Assembly: GCA_041628815.1 (NCBI GenBank)
Contig: JBFKOL010000212.1
Span: 1 to 7,495 of the forward strand
Direction of reading: 5' to 3'
DNA from: JBFKOL01 sp041628815
Lineage (GTDB): Bacteria > Bacteroidota > Bacteroidia > Chitinophagales > Saprospiraceae
Length of the DNA stretch: 7,495 nt
This document shows, piece after piece, positions 5,783 to 7,495 of this stretch; the stretch's first letter is position 1; every line of letters begins with the position of its first letter. The translations under genes and the position numbers were made by a program. A model generated the notes under the pieces. That model searched no databases. It saw only the letters and a list, made by a program, of their open reading frames with translations, and was not told the origin of the DNA.

Positions 5783-6436
5783 ATGAAAAATATCGTAATA
5801 GGAATACTGAGCCTAGCTGTTATCGCCTTGGCAATCATGTATTTAACCGGCAACAAAACGGGCACCTTCTACTCACAGGAGTGTAAAAGCCCAATTGCGC
5901 AATACGAAGATCCAACCCGAATACCGTTGAGGAACTTTCTTCTTGAAGAATTGGGAGATATCTCTGGGCAAACCATTGTGGATATTGGAGCGGGCCCCGG
6001 TTTTTTCGCTTTTGAATATGCCCACTACGCAGAAAAAGTCATTGCTACAGAACTAGACCAAACATTTCTCGATTATATGAGGGAAAAAACGCATGGCGAA
6101 TTATTTGCCAATGTAGAAGTCGTTGAGGCACGGGATGATCACAAAGAGCTCTCCGAAATGAATGCTGACTTAATGTATATGGTCTTTGTCTTTCATTTTA
6201 TCGAAAATCCCCGGCATTTTCTTCAAGAAATTGCCAAAGGTTTAAGGCCAGGCGGGAGACTTTTTATTGCCAATGCCCAGATGTCTCCTGTTATCATAAG
6301 GGATTACCTTGAGCAAGCCGGGTTTGAGGAAATTGGGACCAGCCATTTCACATATACACAGCCAGGTGGTTGTGGTGATATCGAGGTACAGCTTGTCAAA
6401 GCAATGCTGCCTGATGATGCACAGACGATGAGGTAA
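5783..6436 (+). CDS. Class I SAM-dependent methyltransferase with N-terminal membrane anchor or signal segment
   Basis: Predicted methyltransferase of 217 residues with a Rossmann-type class I domain. Motif I is VDIGAGPGFF (about residues 66-75), the acidic end of strand 2 is ATELD (Glu90), and GLRPGGRLFIAN (about 153-164) is the usual post-core strand. The substrate is unknown; the closest general resemblance is the Methyltransf_11/25 type. The chosen ATG at 5783 begins MKNIV and leads straight into a hydrophobic helix of about 18 residues (roughly 4-21), which looks like a signal anchor. An alternative ATG at 5732 would add 17 residues with no clear function. If the helix inserts with the N-terminus inside, the catalytic domain would face the periplasm, where SAM is not normally available, so its topology is of interest. 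There is no lipobox with a Cys right after the helix (the first Cys is at residue 34). The next gene on the same strand, a homocysteine S-methyltransferase, starts 171 bp later. Confidence 0.82.
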   Translation: MKNIVIGILSLAVIALAIMYLTGNKTGTFYSQECKSPIAQYEDPTRIPLRNFLLEELGDISGQTIVDIGAGPGFFAFEYAHYAEKVIATELDQTFLDYMREKTHGELFANVEVVEARDDHKELSEMNADLMYMVFVFHFIENPRHFLQEIAKGLRPGGRLFIANAQMSPVIIRDYLEQAGFEEIGTSHFTYTQPGGCGDIEVQLVKAMLPDDAQTMR

Positions 6437-6607
6437 TGTTCTGTTGCTTCAGTTTTTGTACTCATTGTATCGACGATAATTCACCGCTCCCTTAGGTAGG
6501 GTCGGAACAAAGAATTGTTTGGATTGGATCATTCCTGTCTTCTGCCAATTATTAAAATCCGGGTATATGCCACGGATTGAACGGCAACCGAAAAAATAGT
6601 TTTTGAA

Positions 6608-7495
6608 ATGTTGAATTCTGTGGATTCCCCTATACTGACCGAAGGAGCTGTCATGGAGATCATCCGTCGTCGTTGTCCCGATCTTCTTGATCCCTACATC
6701 GCGAATGCTGCCATGATCCGTACTGCCGAAGGCAGAATAATGCTGTCAAACATCTATAGAAGCTACATTGAATCAGGTATTTCGCGAAAATTGCCGACCC
6801 TGGTCTTTGCGCCAACTTCGCGTTGCCAGCCAGAAAGACTTGCCCAATCGTCAATCGACGTTGGTATTTCCCTGAACGTTGAAGTCATTCAATTCTTAAA
6901 GTCGATTGTTAAGCCCTATCTAGACCGAGGCAATGTTTTGCTGGGGGCTATCATCGGAAGTAAAGGTGATCCCTATCTCCCAGAACAAAGTTTGTCAGAG
7001 GAAGAGTCTTATGTCTACCACAAAGCTCAGGTGGACGTCCTTACCATCGAGCCATTAGATGTGATACAAGTGGCGACTCAACCGAGTATGGCGGAAGCTG
7101 CCGGAATCTCGAGACTGCTGTCCGAAACAAGAGTCCCATACATCGTAAGTTTCATGATCAACCCCGCCGGTACATTACTGGACGGTAAGGCGATATCGGA
7201 GGCCATCTGTTACATAGATGACTTAGTGGAAAAGCGTCCTGTATTTTACATGAGCAATTGCATCCATCCCGATCACTTTCTCTCTGCATACCACAGTCCA
7301 GTCAACGATTCGACAGTTTTGAAGAGTCGATTTAAAGGCTTGCAAGCCAATACCTCAAACAAAATGCCTGAAGAATTAAACGAAAGTTCAGAACTGCATC
7401 TATCAGAGACACCTGAAGAATTTGCGAAAAAAATGATCCAGGTTCGACAAGCCTGCCACCTCAACTTGCTGGGTGGCTGTTGTGGTACCGACGAG
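6608..7495 (+). CDS. Homocysteine S-methyltransferase family protein, 3' end cut by window
   Basis: Zinc-dependent methyltransferase of the Pfam S-methyl_trans family, which moves a methyl group from a donor such as S-methylmethionine or betaine to homocysteine to make methionine. The frame is open for 296 codons from ATG 6608 to the window end; an in-frame TGA at 6578-6580 limits upstream extension. The N-terminus ILTEGAVMEII matches the family's ILLDGAMxTEL start, which excludes the internal ATG at 6653. The three zinc cysteines are visible: Cys218 in SNCIHP, and Cys291-Cys292 in GGCCGTDE at the very end. The stretch KGLQANTSNKMPEEL before the last motif is also typical of this family. Members are about 300-330 residues, so only a short C-terminal tail is missing. 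The methyl donor cannot be told from the sequence. No Shine-Dalgarno is seen. It may be co-transcribed with the upstream SAM methyltransferase, but the 171-bp gap makes this uncertain. Confidence 0.9.
   Translation, partial: MLNSVDSPILTEGAVMEIIRRRCPDLLDPYIANAAMIRTAEGRIMLSNIYRSYIESGISRKLPTLVFAPTSRCQPERLAQSSIDVGISLNVEVIQFLKSIVKPYLDRGNVLLGAIIGSKGDPYLPEQSLSEEESYVYHKAQVDVLTIEPLDVIQVATQPSMAEAAGISRLLSETRVPYIVSFMINPAGTLLDGKAISEAICYIDDLVEKRPVFYMSNCIHPDHFLSAYHSPVNDSTVLKSRFKGLQANTSNKMPEELNESSELHLSETPEEFAKKMIQVRQACHLNLLGGCCGTDE

Noticed and set aside
6577..6607. Possible promoter (TTG, 17 bp, TAGTTTTTG) just before the homocysteine S-methyltransferase ATG
   Set aside because: The -7 box has one extra base relative to TAnnTTTG, and it would give a leaderless transcript; not strong enough.
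6660..7464. Short minus-strand reading frames opposite the homocysteine S-methyltransferase
   Set aside because: The plus strand carries an uninterrupted, clearly recognisable family protein through the whole stretch; the minus frames are shadows.

Overview
The window looks like ordinary chromosomal DNA from a member of the Bacteroidota, probably Cytophagales-like. The evidence is that start codons lack clear Shine-Dalgarno sequences, two promoters carry an exact Bacteroidota-type -7 box (TAnnTTTG), and several proteins (Cys-containing Crp/Fnr regulator, persulfide dioxygenase with two rhodanese domains, DUF983 zinc-ribbon membrane protein) are of kinds common in that phylum. No tRNA, rRNA, CRISPR array or insertion sequence was seen. 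The exact lineage is an inference from style, not from a marker gene.

Layout. Left, plus strand: the 3' part of a GPH-family (MelB-like, MFS_2) transporter (2-1162) and a complete acyl-CoA dehydrogenase (1266-2426). Centre, minus strand: a compact three-gene cluster read from right to left, made of a CstB-like persulfide dioxygenase/rhodanese fusion (3531-4949), a Crp/Fnr-family regulator (2844-3479) and a thioredoxin (2487-2807). Gaps of 51 and 36 bp suggest one operon. A DUF983 membrane protein (5011-5406, minus) lies upstream of it. A gene-free stretch of about 325-375 bp follows, with hairpins and Fnr-like boxes. Right, plus strand: an N-terminally anchored SAM-dependent methyltransferase (5783-6436) and a homocysteine S-methyltransferase (6608 to the window end, missing only its last residues).

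How the genes work together. The central operon reads as a sulfide/persulfide detoxification unit. The dioxygenase oxidises thiol persulfides to sulfite, the active C-terminal rhodanese moves sulfane sulfur, and thioredoxin can reduce the resulting persulfides or disulfides. The co-encoded Crp/Fnr protein has three cysteines where a cAMP-binding protein has its phosphate-binding cassette, so it may be the redox or sulfur sensor. A perfect CRP-type palindrome (TGTGA-N6-TCACA), embedded in the last codons of DUF983, is centred about 40 bp upstream of the start site predicted from an exact -7 box in front of the dioxygenase gene. This is the geometry of a class II activator site, and the regulator's recognition helix (R-E-x-x-x-R) suits TGTGA half-sites. 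The regulator probably activates its own operon. This self-contained sulfur-responsive circuit is the most interesting feature of the window.
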